Below, piece after piece: positions 7,358 through 16,275 of a DNA stretch of 22,091 nucleotides (its first letter is position 1; every line of letters begins with the position of its first letter). The translations under genes and the position numbers were made by a program. This DNA comes from JAWLCA01 sp050485905 (GTDB lineage Bacteria; Pseudomonadota; Alphaproteobacteria; Rhodobacterales; Rhodobacteraceae): NCBI GenBank assembly GCA_050485905.1, contig JBJHCH010000057.1, positions 1-22,091 on the forward strand. The letters are read 5' to 3'. The notes below the pieces were generated by a model. The model searched no databases and was not told the origin of the DNA. It saw only the letters and a program-made list of their open reading frames with translations.

Positions 7358-9289
7358 TCATCTGATGTCCTCTTGGCCCGAGCCCGTACGGGTCGTGTCC
7401 CAGATGCGGCAGAGCCGCGCGTAGGTCTCCGCCATCGCCGCCACGGCGTCGTCGTCCCCGATCCGGCCCGATAGCCAGTCGCGCGCCGCCGTGCCGAAGA
7501 TCGTGCGGCCGACCGCGAAGCCCTTTACCAGCGGCTGCCGCGCGGCGAGCGCGAAGCTCGCGGCCAGGTCCGCCTCGGGCGCGTCTAGGCCCAGCACCAC
7601 GATGCCGCGGGTGTTCGCGTCGTTCCGTTCGATCGCGGCGACCGCACTCTTCCACGCTGCTTCGGTCTTGAACGGCTCCAGCTTCCACCAGTCGGGAAAG
7701 ACCCCAAGTTCGTAGAACCGCTGGATCACACGAGCCGTGCTGTCGTCCGCCACCGGGCGGACCTTCGAGGGGATGACCTCTAGCAGGAATTCCAGCCCGT
7801 TGCGCCGCGCGGCGTGGAACAGCCGGCCGACCGTTGCCTCCTGCGCTGCCCACATCTCCTCATCGTCTTGTAGGTGGCAGAAGCACAGGCATTTCACCAC
7901 ATGGTCGCGCGGCCAGTCCCGCAGCCCGCCGCAGTCGGGGCCAAGCTGAGGCTCCAGCGCCAGCGGGCGAGAGCCGGGCCATTCCGCGGGTCGGCCGATC
8001 CAGAGCCCGGTGCCCGCCGCCGCATGCAGCGCGTTGCGCCCGATCCGGTCATCACACAGGATGCCGTAGCCCGCCCCGCCGCCCTGCACGCGAAGCGCCG
8101 CCTGCAGGCACAACTCCTTGAAGGCGCCACCCTTCGCGGGTGTGTAGCCCGGCATCTCCTCGAACTGCAGGCGGTGGTCAAAGGCGAAGACCCGCATGGT
8201 GTCCCATGCACCTCCGCCGTGGTTGCGGGCGCGGTTCGTGGCCCAGTGCACCTGTTCCAACTCTGTGTCGTTCCTCAGGTCGGGCCGCACGATGCCGCGG
8301 GTCAGGAAGAACTGCAGTTCCTGCCAGCTCGGATAGGCGGGGGTGCAGCCGTGGCGGCTGACCGCAAAGGCGCCGCAGGCGTTGCCATACTTCAGCGCCG
8401 TGGGCCAGTCCGCGCCGTCCAGCCAGCCCTTCAGTAGCCCCGACATGAACCCGTCGCCTGCGCCGAGAACGTTGAACACCTCGATCGGGAAGCCCGGGCC
8501 GGTCTGGCCTGCGTCCAGGCTCTCGGGGATCACGCCGTCGAAGGCCACCGCTCCCATCGGCCCGCGCTTGCACACCAGCGTCGCCCCCGATACCGCCCGC
8601 ACCGCGCGCAGGGCGGAAATCGTATCGGTGGAGCCGCCGGCGATGTGGAACTCCTCCTCGGTCCCGACGATCAGGTCGAACAGATGCAGGCTCTCCTGCA
8701 GCTTCGCCGTCACCGCGGCGGAGGCGACGAAGCGGCTTTCGCCCGCATCGTGCCCCGCCACGCCCCAGAGGTTCGGCCTGTAGTCGATGTCGAGCGCCGT
8801 CCGCAGCCCGGCCGCGCGCGCGATCCGCAGCGCCTTCAGCACCGCCGCCTCCACCCGCGGATGCGACAGATGCGTGCCGGTCGCCACGACCGCTCGCGCC
8901 CGCCGGATGAATGCTTCGTCGATATCCGCCTCGGTCAGCCCCATGTCCGCGCAATCCTCGCGGTAGAAGATCAGCGGAAACCGATCCCGGTCGCGGATGC
9001 CCAGCAGAACGAGCGCGGTCAGACGCCGGGGATCGACCTTCACCCCATCGGTATTCACCCCCTCGCGGGCAAGCTGTTCGAGGATGAACCGGCCCATGTG
9101 CTCGTCACCCACCCCGGTGATCACCGCCGATTTCAGCCCCAGCCGCGCCGTCCCGCAGGCAATATTGGTTGGCGACCCGCCGATATATTTGGAGAAGGAT
9201 CCCATATCCTCCAACCGACCGCCGACCTGATCCCCGTAAAGATCAACCGACGATCGACCGATGGTGATGAGGTCGAGATCCTGCGTCAT
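7358..9289 (-). CDS. iolC: IolC: 5-dehydro-2-deoxygluconokinase fused to DUF2090 (aldolase-like) domain
   Basis: A 643-residue cytosolic enzyme of myo-inositol catabolism. The N-terminal half (about 7-330) is a PfkB-type sugar kinase: IGRSSVDLYGDQVGG at the start, GGSPTNIACG for substrate binding, and GAGDGF (near residue 277) with the catalytic Asp. It phosphorylates 5-dehydro-2-deoxy-D-gluconate. The C-terminal half (about 364-640, from MRVFAFDHR) is DUF2090, a TIM-barrel aldolase-like domain that is fused to IolC in many proteobacteria. This is why such proteins are annotated as bifunctional kinase/5-dehydro-2-deoxyphosphogluconate aldolase; the second activity is less well established. 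ATG 9287-9289 has GGAG upstream, and the fold begins right after it; an upstream start at 9493 is not supported. Other iol genes are not adjacent in this window. The 3' end lies only 70 bp from the integrase stub. Confidence 0.93.
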   Translation of the reverse strand: MTQDLDLITIGRSSVDLYGDQVGGRLEDMGSFSKYIGGSPTNIACGTARLGLKSAVITGVGDEHMGRFILEQLAREGVNTDGVKVDPRRLTALVLLGIRDRDRFPLIFYREDCADMGLTEADIDEAFIRRARAVVATGTHLSHPRVEAAVLKALRIARAAGLRTALDIDYRPNLWGVAGHDAGESRFVASAAVTAKLQESLHLFDLIVGTEEEFHIAGGSTDTISALRAVRAVSGATLVCKRGPMGAVAFDGVIPESLDAGQTGPGFPIEVFNVLGAGDGFMSGLLKGWLDGADWPTALKYGNACGAFAVSRHGCTPAYPSWQELQFFLTRGIVRPDLRNDTELEQVHWATNRARNHGGGAWDTMRVFAFDHRLQFEEMPGYTPAKGGAFKELCLQAALRVQGGGAGYGILCDDRIGRNALHAAAGTGLWIGRPAEWPGSRPLALEPQLGPDCGGLRDWPRDHVVKCLCFCHLQDDEEMWAAQEATVGRLFHAARRNGLEFLLEVIPSKVRPVADDSTARVIQRFYELGVFPDWWKLEPFKTEAAWKSAVAAIERNDANTRGIVVLGLDAPEADLAASFALAARQPLVKGFAVGRTIFGTAARDWLSGRIGDDDAVAAMAETYARLCRIWDTTRTGSGQEDIR

Positions 9290-9693
9290 GTCGTTCGCTC
9301 CATCCTGTTCCTGCCCGCTCGTCGCTGACAGCGCCGTGCGCCACACGTTTCGCGACGAACACATTGCGTTGGGAAAGCCCTGCCTGCTGCGCCTGGAACG
9401 CGTGTATCCCGTCGGCGATGCGTAAGAAAGGGAATGGATCGGTCTTGCCCGCCGTCGATACCGGAAAGCCGAGTGACACGCGCCTGCCTGCAACAGACAG
9501 CATTCGGTCTTAGTCCTCGATTGCGATTTGGCCGGGGAGCGACTAACCAGAATCTATTCCGAGCCTACAGCACAGATTATCCTCGAGCCCGTGCCAATCC
9601 GAGTTGACCAATTGCTTCCGCGAAAGCGGCCCTTGCGCCTCGGGCGAGTGCGGTATCCATGAGACTGCAGCAGGCACCAAGGGGGTGCAGACG
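9290..9693. other. Divergent intergenic region between iolC and the KefB operon
   Basis: About 400 bp without a convincing gene. It must hold the promoters of iolC (leftward) and of the membrane-protein/antiporter operon (rightward), but no clear paired -35/-10 boxes were found. A short CCGC-GAAA-GCGG hairpin-like word lies near 9618-9629. Confidence 0.5.
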
Positions 9694-9963
9694 ATGCATA
9701 CGGTGATGGCAATCGTGGCGGGCGTGCTGCTTCTCGCCGTGTTCGCGCTGTTCGGGCGGCTTTGGGGGCATGATGCCACCGGGGTGGCGCTCGCGGTGCG
9801 CTGGTTCATTCCGGTATGGGTGCTGATGGCGCTGGCCCATCTGTGGGTCGGGGTTACGCGCAGCGGCTACACTGTGGCGCAGGAGCTGCCGATCATTGCG
9901 GTGGTCATCGCCGTGCCGGTTGCGGTGGCGCTGCTCCTCGCCTGGCAGATCGGGCGGGGCTGA
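9694..9963 (+). CDS. Small hypothetical membrane protein
   Basis: An 89-residue protein with three predicted hydrophobic segments: about 3-20 (VMAIVAGVLLLAVFALFG), 31-52 (VALAVRWFIPVWVLMALAHLWV) and 66-85 (PIIAVVIAVPVAVALLLAW). Only short polar links join them, so it is an inner-membrane protein. ATG 9694 has AAGGGGG 8 bp upstream. It ends 3 bp before the antiporter ATG, so the two are almost certainly co-transcribed and perhaps translationally coupled. An accessory role for the antiporter is a reasonable guess from position only; I do not recognise the family. Confidence 0.8.
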   Translation: MHTVMAIVAGVLLLAVFALFGRLWGHDATGVALAVRWFIPVWVLMALAHLWVGVTRSGYTVAQELPIIAVVIAVPVAVALLLAWQIGRG

Positions 9964-9966
9964 GCC

Positions 9967-11748
9967 ATGGCCGACCCGCTGGATCATGCCGCCCACGCCG
10001 CCCATCACGGCTTTGACCTTCTGCCAGTCGTGGTGCTGCTGGCCGCCGCCGTCTTCGCCGTGCCGCTGTTTCGACGGATCGGGCTGGGCACCGTGCTTGG
10101 CTACCTCGCCGCGGGCCTGATGATCGGGCCGTACGGGCTTGGCTTCTTCACCGACCCCGAGGCGATCATCCATTTCGCCGAACTGGGCGTGGTGCTGTTC
10201 CTTTTCGTGATCGGCCTGGAGATGCAGCCCTCTCGGCTGTGGGCGATGCGGGGCGAGATCTTCGGGCTGGGCGTGCTGCAGGTGGGATTGGCGATGTTCG
10301 CGCTGGTCTGGGTTGGTATCCTGCTCGGCTATCCGGTGGAGGCAAGCTTTGTCGCCGGCACCGGCTTCGTGCTGACCTCCACCGCGATCGTGTTCCAGAT
10401 GCTTCAGGAGCGTGGGCAGATGGGGCAGCCGGCCGGCCGGCGCATGATCTCGATCTTGCTGCTGGAGGATCTCGCCATCGTGCCACTGCTGATCCTGGTC
10501 GCCTTCCTTGCCCCCGGCGGCGAGGAGGCGACGGCGGCTGACCGCGCCTCTGCCATCGCAATCGGGCTTGCCGCGCTGGCGCTGGTGATCCTGACCGGGC
10601 GATACCTGCTTGATCCGATGTTCCGGCTACTAGCCCGCTTCGGCGTGCGCGAAGTCATGACCGCTGCGGCGCTGCTGGTGGTTCTGGGCGCTGCGCTGCT
10701 GATGGAGGAGGCGGGTCTTTCGATGGCGATGGGGGCGTTCCTGGCCGGGGTGCTTCTGTCCGAGTCGTCGTTCCGCCACCAGTTGGAGGCCGATATCGAG
10801 CCATTCCGCGGTTTGCTGCTTGGGCTCTTTTTCCTTGGCGTTGGCATGGCGCTGGACCTGAATGTGATCGCCGTGAACTGGGCGGTCATCGCGATTTCGG
10901 TCCCCGCCTTCATGGCGCTCAAGATGGGGGTGATCTACGGCGTCGCGCGGCTTCTGAAGGCAAACCGGTCCGAGGCGCTGCTACGCATGGTTCTGATGGC
11001 GCAGGGGGGCGAGTTCGCCTTTGTCCTCTATGCTGCGGCGACTCAGGTCGGCATCCTGACGCCGGAGTGGAATGCGAACCTGACCGCGATCATCATCATT
11101 TCCATGGTGCTGACGCCGCTGATGATCCTGCTCCATGATCGCTACGCGCCCAGAACCGAGCCCTCGATGGACGGGGTGGACCCTGCAAAGGACCTGGCCG
11201 GGCGTGTGCTGCTGATCGGCTTTGGCCGCTTCGGGCAGATCGTGAGCCAACCGCTCTTGGCGCGGGGCCATTCGCTGTCGATCATCGACACCGACCCGCA
11301 GGCGATCCGTGACGCCGAAGACCATGGCTTCAAGGTCTTCTACGGCGACGGCTCCCGGCTCGACATTCTGCACGCGGCCGGCGCTCATCATGCCAGCCTG
11401 ATCATCGCCGCCGCGTCGGACCCGGCGGCCGTCACGCGCATGGTAGAACTTCTGCGCGAGGAATGCCCGATGGTGCCGGTTCTCGCCCGTGCCACAGACC
11501 GAGAGCATGCGCTGGAACTCGTGAGTCACGACGTTGCCTTCCAGATCCGAGAGACTTTTGAGTCTGCGCTGGTGACAGGGCGTGAGGCGCTGTTGCGGCT
11601 CGGCGAGGCGCCGGAGGTGGTGGAAGAAACCATGACCACGATCCGTGCGCGCGACGCGGAACGCTTCGCGCTGCAGACGGTCGGCGGGGTCATGGCCGGA
11701 ACCGAACTGCTGCACGGGAACCTGCACCAGAAGGCGGGCGAACACTGA
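9967..11748 (+). CDS. KefB/KefC-type monovalent cation:proton antiporter (CPA2 family)
   Basis: A 593-residue inner-membrane protein. Residues ~18-390 are the Na+/H+-exchanger fold with many membrane helices, including GYLAAGLMIGPYGLG, FLFVIGLEMQPSRLW, LLLEDLAIVPLL (the buried acidic residue expected for ion exchange) and GGEFAFVLY. From ~408 follows a cytosolic RCK/TrkA-N domain with the Rossmann motif GFGRFGQ and the acidic end of strand 2 (IIDTD), which binds nucleotide and gates transport. The lineage includes glutathione-gated K+ efflux systems KefB and KefC, used against electrophile stress. Whether glutathione gates this one cannot be told, and no KefF/KefG oxidoreductase gene is next to it; the upstream neighbour is instead a small membrane protein. 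A leading His/Ala-rich segment (residues 1-15) is unusual but short. Confidence 0.9.
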   Translation: MADPLDHAAHAAHHGFDLLPVVVLLAAAVFAVPLFRRIGLGTVLGYLAAGLMIGPYGLGFFTDPEAIIHFAELGVVLFLFVIGLEMQPSRLWAMRGEIFGLGVLQVGLAMFALVWVGILLGYPVEASFVAGTGFVLTSTAIVFQMLQERGQMGQPAGRRMISILLLEDLAIVPLLILVAFLAPGGEEATAADRASAIAIGLAALALVILTGRYLLDPMFRLLARFGVREVMTAAALLVVLGAALLMEEAGLSMAMGAFLAGVLLSESSFRHQLEADIEPFRGLLLGLFFLGVGMALDLNVIAVNWAVIAISVPAFMALKMGVIYGVARLLKANRSEALLRMVLMAQGGEFAFVLYAAATQVGILTPEWNANLTAIIIISMVLTPLMILLHDRYAPRTEPSMDGVDPAKDLAGRVLLIGFGRFGQIVSQPLLARGHSLSIIDTDPQAIRDAEDHGFKVFYGDGSRLDILHAAGAHHASLIIAAASDPAAVTRMVELLREECPMVPVLARATDREHALELVSHDVAFQIRETFESALVTGREALLRLGEAPEVVEETMTTIRARDAERFALQTVGGVMAGTELLHGNLHQKAGEH

Positions 11749-12290
11749 CTGCGAACCCGGCAGCAGAGGTAGTCGACTGGTGGCGCAAGGCCGGCGACGC
11801 GGGCGAGTGGTTTGCGCAGTCGCCCGCCTTTGATCGCGCGTTTCGTGACCGTTACCTGCAGCTGCACGAGCGAACGGCGACCGGGGTGAACGATGGCTGG
11901 ATCGCCTCGGCCGAAGGGGCGCTGGCGTTGCTGATCCTGCTCGACCAGTTCCCCCGCAACGCGTTTCGCGGCACGGCACGGATGTATGCCACCGACGAAA
12001 AGGCACTGAAGCTCGCGCATGAGGCGGAAGCGCGCGGCCATTGGTCGGGCGTGGCGGCTGATCTCCGGCTTTTCCTCGCGCTGCCCTTTGCTCATTCCGA
12101 GGAGATCGCGGATCAGGAGGTTTCGGTGCGCCTGAACCGTCGCCTGGGCGAGCCGTGGCTGAGCCATGCCGAAGGTCACCGCGACATAATCCGCCGTTTC
12201 GGCCGCTTTCCTCACCGAAACCGTGTACTGGACCGCGAAACGACACCGGCCGAGGCGGAATTTCTCGCGGGCGGCGGCTTCGGCGGCTGA
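11745..12290 (+). CDS. DUF924 family protein, apparently starting at CTG
   Basis: A 181-residue soluble protein with family hallmarks: VVDWWRKAGDAGEWFAQSPAFD near the N-terminus, LILLDQFPRNAFRGTARMYATD in the middle, FLALPFAHSE, and a conserved C-terminal HRN with a final glycine-rich end. The family (TPR-like helical fold) has no known function. The conserved N-terminus begins within 30 nt of the antiporter stop, but that frame has no ATG, GTG or TTG there; the first of these is the GTG at 11886, which would remove about 47 conserved residues. CTG at 11745 overlaps the preceding TGA (CTGA), with AAGG (11731-11734) upstream, and is the best candidate, implying translational coupling. A lost start codon is the alternative. 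Confidence 0.8.
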   Translation: MTANPAAEVVDWWRKAGDAGEWFAQSPAFDRAFRDRYLQLHERTATGVNDGWIASAEGALALLILLDQFPRNAFRGTARMYATDEKALKLAHEAEARGHWSGVAADLRLFLALPFAHSEEIADQEVSVRLNRRLGEPWLSHAEGHRDIIRRFGRFPHRNRVLDRETTPAEAEFLAGGGFGG

Positions 12291-12439
12291 CCGGACCCGG
12301 CGGCCTGCGGGCGTTCGCGTCGTGCCGTCCATTGCCATGCAGCGGCGGCCGTGGATAAGTCGGCCAAGGGGCGCCGAGAGGAAGGCTGCCGACACACTTG
12401 TTCAGGCAGGTCGGCACACCCCACGGGAAGGGACCAGCC

Positions 12440-13642
12440 ATGACTGATGTCTTCATCTGCGACTATCTGCGCACCCCGATCGGCCGCTACGGCGGCGCTT
12501 TGGCCTCGGTCCGGGCCGACGATCTTGCGGCCGTGCCGCTGCGCGCGCTGATGGAGCGGCATGACATGGACTGGGCCGCGGTGGACGAGGTCGTGCTCGG
12601 CTGCGCCAATCAGGCTGGCGAGGACAGCCGCAACGTGGCCCGCATGGCGCTGCTCTTGGCCGGTCTGCCCGAGTCGGTGCCCGGCACCACGATCAACCGG
12701 CTGTGCGGGTCGGGTATGGATGCCGTGATCACCGCCGCCCGTGCGATCCGGGCGGGCGAGGCAGAGCTGGTGATCGCAGGCGGTGTCGAAAGCATGAGTC
12801 GCGCCCCCTTTGTCGTTGCCAAGGCAGAGTCGGCCTTTTCCCGCCAGTCAGAGATGCATGACACCACCATCGGCTGGCGCTTCGTGAACCCTGCGATGAA
12901 GGCCCGGTACGGTGTCGAGTCGATGCCAGAGACTGCCGAGAATCTGGCCGAGGAGTTTGGCATCTCTCGGGCCGATCAGGATGCCTTTGCCCGGCGCTCG
13001 CAGCAGAAGGCCGGGGCCGCCATGTCGCGTGACCGTTTCGCGCGCGAAACGGTGCCTGTGACGATACCGCAGCGCAGGGGCGATCCGAGCGTCGTAGTGG
13101 CTGATGAACATCCCCGACCGGATACGACCATCTGTATGCTGGAAAAACTCCCCGCGCCGTTTCGCAGCGGCGGGACTGTGACGGCGGGCAATGCTTCGGG
13201 CGTGAACGACGGGGCGGCGGCGTTGATCCTGGCCTCTGCCGACGCAGCGGTGAGACACGGGCTGACACCCATTGCCCGCGTTCTGGGCGGGGCGAGCGCA
13301 GGGGTCGCGCCCCGTGTGATGGGCATTGGTCCCGTACCTGCGTCGAACCGCCTGATGGCGCGGCTGGATCTGGCCGTGGGCGATTTCGACGTGATCGAAT
13401 TGAACGAGGCGTTCGCCAGCCAGGCTCTCGCCACGCTGCGCCAACTTGGTATCGCCGACGACGACCCGCGAGTGAACCCCAATGGCGGGGCCATCGCGCT
13501 AGGGCACCCCTTGGGCATGTCGGGCGCGCGCATTACCGGCACAGCGGCGCTGGAATTGCAGCAGACCGGCGGCCGGCGCGCTCTGGCCGCCATGTGTGTC
13601 GGGGTCGGGCAGGGGATTGCCATTGCGCTGGAGCGGGTCTGA
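12440..13642 (+). CDS. pcaF: 3-oxoadipyl-CoA thiolase (beta-ketoadipate pathway)
   Basis: A 400-residue thiolase, exactly the usual PcaF length. It converts 3-oxoadipyl-CoA plus CoA to succinyl-CoA and acetyl-CoA, the last step of protocatechuate/catechol (and phenylacetate) breakdown. Visible motifs are YLRTPIGRYGGALASVRADDLAA-like opening, nucleophile Cys89 in NRLCGSGMDA, GGVESMSRAPFV, GNASGVNDGAA, His near 355 in GGAIALGHPLG, and the second catalytic Cys near 386 in CVGVGQG. The near-continuous agreement with PcaF-type sequences, including DTTIGWRFVNP and the SMPETAEN stretch, separates it from acetoacetyl-CoA thiolases. ATG 12440 has GGAAGGG upstream. It stands alone: no pcaIJ or other pca gene is adjacent, and the convergent LysR gene follows after 94 bp. 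Confidence 0.92.
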   Translation: MTDVFICDYLRTPIGRYGGALASVRADDLAAVPLRALMERHDMDWAAVDEVVLGCANQAGEDSRNVARMALLLAGLPESVPGTTINRLCGSGMDAVITAARAIRAGEAELVIAGGVESMSRAPFVVAKAESAFSRQSEMHDTTIGWRFVNPAMKARYGVESMPETAENLAEEFGISRADQDAFARRSQQKAGAAMSRDRFARETVPVTIPQRRGDPSVVVADEHPRPDTTICMLEKLPAPFRSGGTVTAGNASGVNDGAAALILASADAAVRHGLTPIARVLGGASAGVAPRVMGIGPVPASNRLMARLDLAVGDFDVIELNEAFASQALATLRQLGIADDDPRVNPNGGAIALGHPLGMSGARITGTAALELQQTGGRRALAAMCVGVGQGIAIALERV

Positions 13643-13736
13643 CCGCTCCTGTTGCCAATCTGGCCTCTGCTGCGCCCTGCACGGTGAACTGTTGGAGCGT
13701 TCAGGGCCGCCTGACCTTCTCTGCGCCGGTCGTTCG

Positions 13737-14666
13737 TCAGTCGGCTGCTGTTCGTATGGCGCTGCGGGCCGTCAGCTTCCGCCGACATTCCTGCACCATG
13801 AAATCCACGAACAGCCGGATCTTTGGATCCTGAAACCGCCGGTGGGGATACAGGCAGCCGAAGGTGACGGGCACCGGCGGGGTGTCGGGCATAATCTCGA
13901 CCAGCGCGCCGCTGGCCAGATGCGGTGCGGCCTCGAACCTGGGCAGGCTGACGATGCCGTGGCCGTCGAGCGCCCAGCCGGTCAGTACGTCGGCGTCGTC
14001 CGCGTCGAACCGACCGGAAACCTCCAGCTTCCTCGGCCCCTCTGGCGTGGCGAGGGTCCAGAAGTACTCCGGCGCGCGGGGATAGCGCAGCAGCAGGCAG
14101 TTGTGGCCGCGAAGCAGATCCTGCGGCGCGGCGGGGGTGCCGTGGCGCGCCAGATAGGCGGGTGCGGCACAAAGGACGCGTGGGCAATCCATGATCTTTC
14201 GGAACTTCAGCGCCGAATCCTCGGGCACGCCGAGGAAGAATGACACATCCTGCCGGTCGGCCATCATGTCCACCTTGCGGTCCGACAGGCGCAGCCGCAG
14301 TTCGATACCGGGGTAGAGGGCGGTGAAGGCCGGAACCAGCGGCGCGATGATGCGCCGCCCGATGCCCAGCGGTGCGGCCACGCGGATCGCGCCCTGCGGC
14401 CGCCCGGCGATGCCGGCGATCACCGCCTCTGACGCTTCCAGCGCCTCGATCACCTTCTGCGCATAGTCGAAATAGGCCTCGCCGGCCTCGGTCGGGGTCA
14501 GGCTGCGGGTCGTGCGGTTCAGAAGGCGCACGCCCAGTCGCGCCTCCAGTTCCTTGACCCGCTTGCTCGCGACAGCGGGCGTCAGGCGCAGGTCGCGGCC
14601 ACCGGCAGTGATGCTGCCAAGTTCCACCACCCGGACAAAGACGCGCAGACTGTCGAGATAGGACAT
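13737..14666 (-). CDS. LysR-family transcriptional regulator, divergent from xdhA
   Basis: A 309-residue protein. The winged helix-turn-helix is at residues 1-60 (MSYLDSLRVFVRVVELGSIT, then LTPAVASKRVKELEARLGVRLLNRTTRSLTPTEAG), and the periplasmic-binding-like effector domain spans about 90-290. It belongs to the CrgA/AaeR-like branch by its overall pattern. ATG 14664-14666 was chosen over the ATG at 14693 because GGGGGA precedes it and MSYLDSL is the usual start. It is divergent from xdhA with 133 bp between, the classic LysR arrangement, so control of the xanthine dehydrogenase operon by a purine-related ligand is the natural inference; it is not shown by the sequence. Confidence 0.92.
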   Translation of the reverse strand: MSYLDSLRVFVRVVELGSITAGGRDLRLTPAVASKRVKELEARLGVRLLNRTTRSLTPTEAGEAYFDYAQKVIEALEASEAVIAGIAGRPQGAIRVAAPLGIGRRIIAPLVPAFTALYPGIELRLRLSDRKVDMMADRQDVSFFLGVPEDSALKFRKIMDCPRVLCAAPAYLARHGTPAAPQDLLRGHNCLLLRYPRAPEYFWTLATPEGPRKLEVSGRFDADDADVLTGWALDGHGIVSLPRFEAAPHLASGALVEIMPDTPPVPVTFGCLYPHRRFQDPKIRLFVDFMVQECRRKLTARSAIRTAAD

Positions 14667-14799
14667 CGAATTCCCCCGGATCGCAGCCTTCATTATCTAC
14701 AGATCGTTGAAAGAGCATAGCAGAACTGCCGGATTTATTGAAAAGAGGAATCGCGTCACCCTCCATCGATCCACACTGTCCATGCTCGGAGGAGGACGC
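14667..14799. promoter_or_regulatory. LysR-xdhA divergent control region
   Basis: This AT-richer 133-bp spacer contains the dyad ATCT-AC-AGAT (14695-14704), a plausible half of a LysR box, overlapping a minus-strand -10-like GATAAT (complement of 14692-14697). A TTGAAA lies at 14707-14712 on the plus strand without a well-spaced -10. GGAGGAGG (14788-14795) is the xdhA ribosome site. Confidence 0.4.
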
Positions 14800-16260
<1,461 letters not shown>

Positions 16261-16275
16261 CGGGGGAGGGGAACG

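Noticed and set aside
12035..12056. GGCCATTGGTCGGGCGTGGCGG in the DUF924 gene as a mini-element copy.
   Set aside because: It encodes a family-conserved part of DUF924 (RGHWSGVAADL) with no length gain, so it is ordinary coding sequence with chance similarity.
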